Source of the DNA: Saccharibacter floricola DSM 15669
GTDB lineage: Bacteria; Pseudomonadota; Alphaproteobacteria; Acetobacterales; Acetobacteraceae
Assembly: GCF_000378165.1 (NCBI RefSeq)
Contig: NZ_KB899341.1
Location: forward strand, 1 to 64,000
Reading direction: 5' to 3'
DNA: 64,000 nt
A program made the position numbers and the translations under genes. How positions within the stretch are numbered: the first letter of the stretch is position 1; every line of letters begins with the position of its first letter. Positions 62,420 through 64,000 of the stretch are shown in pieces. Under the pieces are notes generated by a model, which searched no databases, was not told the DNA's origin, and saw only the letters and a program-made list of their open reading frames with translations.

Positions 62420-63991
62420 CTAGGATGGTTCTCTCATGCCATCAGTGAGGGTTGGGACAATACGGCTAAACAGATACTTGATGATCGTACGTTTCCCCAC
62501 ATCAATATCCGCCGTGACAGGAACACCCGGTGCAGGGTGGAAGAAAGAAGGCTGCCCGTGAAGCGTATATTTATCCACACGCAGACGAATCCGATAGAAT
62601 ACGGGCGCATCCCCTTGTGTTGCCAGCTCTTCAGGGTTGATCCCAGCCCGAATATTGCTTGTCGAAATATCCGTTGGCAGGAATGTATCCGCACTAATGA
62701 CCCGCACTGTCGCTTCGGCTCCGCCATACATATTATACGGAAAAGACGAGAACTTAATAATCGCACGGTCTTTCAGCTTCACAAACCCTGCATCCTGCGC
62801 ACGCAAAATAGCTTCCATTTCCAGCCCTGTCGCACTTGGAACCAGTGTCATGATCCGCACTTGTGGGTCAACCACCGCCCCAACAGACACAGGGGCTACG
62901 GTTAACACGACGCCATCCGTCGGTGCACGCAACAATACCATGCGTTGCTTAACACGCGCTTTACGGTAATCACTCCGTGTTTCATCAAGGCGACGCTCTG
63001 CTTCCGCCAAACTTGTGTAAGCCTCTGCTTTAAAAGACTGACTAAAACTCTCTCGCGTCGCTTTCAGCGCGTTTAGGCGGCTTTCTGTACCATTGGCTTG
63101 TTGCTGAGCCGTAATCAATGCCCGCTCGGCATCCATAACAGCATCTTGCGCCCCAAGAGTGGAAAGCCGTGAACCCACTTCTTCCTTCTGTTCACGCCGG
63201 CGCATCTCTAATACAGCAGACACAACCCGCAGCTTACTGGCAAACATCGCCGCATTGGCCCGTGCCCCCTGAAGGTCACTTTCCATCCCTGCAATACGAT
63301 GGTCAAAGTCTTGAATATGAGCCATATAATCTTGGTGACGCCGTAAATAAGCCTCGCCTTGTTGAATAGAGGCCGGAATATTAAGGTCAGGGTGATATTC
63401 TTGCCCTGCCGCTTCCGCCTTCAATCGATCCACCTGTGCTTGCAGCAGCTGAGACTGTGCAACAAGGTTCTCCATATCCACTTGGCTTAACGTCGGATCT
63501 AGGCGAGCAAGCACTTGCCCCTTATGGACATAATCTCCCACATGAGCATCAAGCGAACGGATCACCCCACTATCAAAAGGCTGCACAAGAGTTGTTGGTT
63601 GGGTGGAGATGAGCCGTCCCTTAACGGACACCACCTTATTCACCGGGAAAAGCGCCATCGCAAGCAAGCTCATAATGAGCAAACTGCCTGTTACCCAAAC
63701 AATATATTGTGCCGATGGCGTGGCGGGCATATTAACCAACCCGCGCGTTGGAGAGTGAAACTCCAGCAAGGCCACGGGCATGCCATCAGGTGCAAAGGGG
63801 TCCGTTGCTTTACGCGGGACGTTATGCCCGCCTTCCTTAGGAGTATCCCCCTCCTTGTTTTCTCCCTCTGCGGCCTCTTCCTGCCCGTCGGCATGGGCTT
63901 TGTCGTGTGCGCTCTTAGCCTCTTTGTCATGGGAAGAAGAAGACGTGTCACGGGGGTCATCGTCATGAGGTGTGTGATCATTCTCACTCAT
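62420..63991 (-). CDS. HlyD family type I secretion periplasmic adaptor
   Basis: A 523-aa membrane fusion protein. A long charged, His- and Asp-rich N-terminal cytosolic tail (about residues 1-90, longer than usual) is followed by one transmembrane helix (YIVWVTGSLLIMSLLAMALF). The lipoyl and hairpin segments include LVQPFDSGVIRSLDAHVGDYVHKGQ and QAQVDRLKAEAAGQ. The C-terminus has the HlyD signature PGVPVTADIDVGKRTIIKYLFSRI. It pairs with an ABC exporter and an outer-membrane channel to secrete proteins directly. The ATPase is not in the window and may lie just upstream, beyond 64000. Confidence 0.93.
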   Translation of the reverse strand: MSENDHTPHDDDPRDTSSSSHDKEAKSAHDKAHADGQEEAAEGENKEGDTPKEGGHNVPRKATDPFAPDGMPVALLEFHSPTRGLVNMPATPSAQYIVWVTGSLLIMSLLAMALFPVNKVVSVKGRLISTQPTTLVQPFDSGVIRSLDAHVGDYVHKGQVLARLDPTLSQVDMENLVAQSQLLQAQVDRLKAEAAGQEYHPDLNIPASIQQGEAYLRRHQDYMAHIQDFDHRIAGMESDLQGARANAAMFASKLRVVSAVLEMRRREQKEEVGSRLSTLGAQDAVMDAERALITAQQQANGTESRLNALKATRESFSQSFKAEAYTSLAEAERRLDETRSDYRKARVKQRMVLLRAPTDGVVLTVAPVSVGAVVDPQVRIMTLVPSATGLEMEAILRAQDAGFVKLKDRAIIKFSSFPYNMYGGAEATVRVISADTFLPTDISTSNIRAGINPEELATQGDAPVFYRIRLRVDKYTLHGQPSFFHPAPGVPVTADIDVGKRTIIKYLFSRIVPTLTDGMREPS

Positions 63992-64000
63992 GCGTCATCT

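Overview
The window looks like a chromosomal segment of an acetic acid bacterium (Alphaproteobacteria, Acetobacteraceae). The grounds are the alphaproteobacterial F1 gene order atpH-A-G-D-C without the F0 genes, tRNA-Trp directly before secE-nusG, an AtpA beginning MDIRPAEIS, a PutA without a ribbon-helix-helix domain, and an envelope and glycosyltransferase-rich gene content. Genus cannot be fixed from sequence reading alone. I see no insertion sequence, integrase, prophage or CRISPR array.

Layout. 1-430: probable rRNA-operon promoter and leader pointing left off the window, then the atp terminator. 433-5359: F1 ATP synthase operon (minus). 5655-7575: secreted cupin-like protein, tRNA-Gly, tRNA-Trp, secE, nusG and a strong terminator. 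7811-11564: pqiABC-type MCE lipid-transport operon (minus). 11684-13744: tRNA-Thr followed by two membrane-anchored predicted nucleases of the PD-(D/E)XK fold. 13758-17820: GNAT acetyltransferase, ahpF, ahpC and a divergent oxyR. 17872-25037: UvrA2-type ABC protein, PutA and a glutathione transferase. 25044-29058: a sulfur-transfer operon of two cysteine desulfurases, a 2Fe-2S ferredoxin and MnmA. 29360-31312: alpha/beta hydrolase and tyrS. 31493-34871: rpe, a heparinase-like gene and a glycosyltransferase in overlapping order.

35084-39314: a TPP riboswitch controls a TonB receptor, an APH-fold kinase and a PnuC/PnuT permease. This is a complete-looking thiamine salvage route from outer membrane to cytosolic phosphorylation. 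39323-46338: a small secreted protein and an RND efflux pump (OprM/AcrB/AcrA type) with a divergent TetR repressor and a clear operator. 46542-47996: asparagine permease AnsP. 48071-51443: pstCAB-phoU without pstS.

51691-63991: a large-glycosyltransferase region with an 838-aa double GT2, Dps, two proteins of unknown function, a GT4 enzyme, a 978-aa GT2-GT1 fusion, a Sel1-repeat protein and a HlyD-type secretion adaptor at the right edge. I read the last block as a candidate locus for export and glycosylation of a surface protein. Together with the riboswitch-kinase operon and the paired membrane nucleases, it is the part of the window most worth follow-up.
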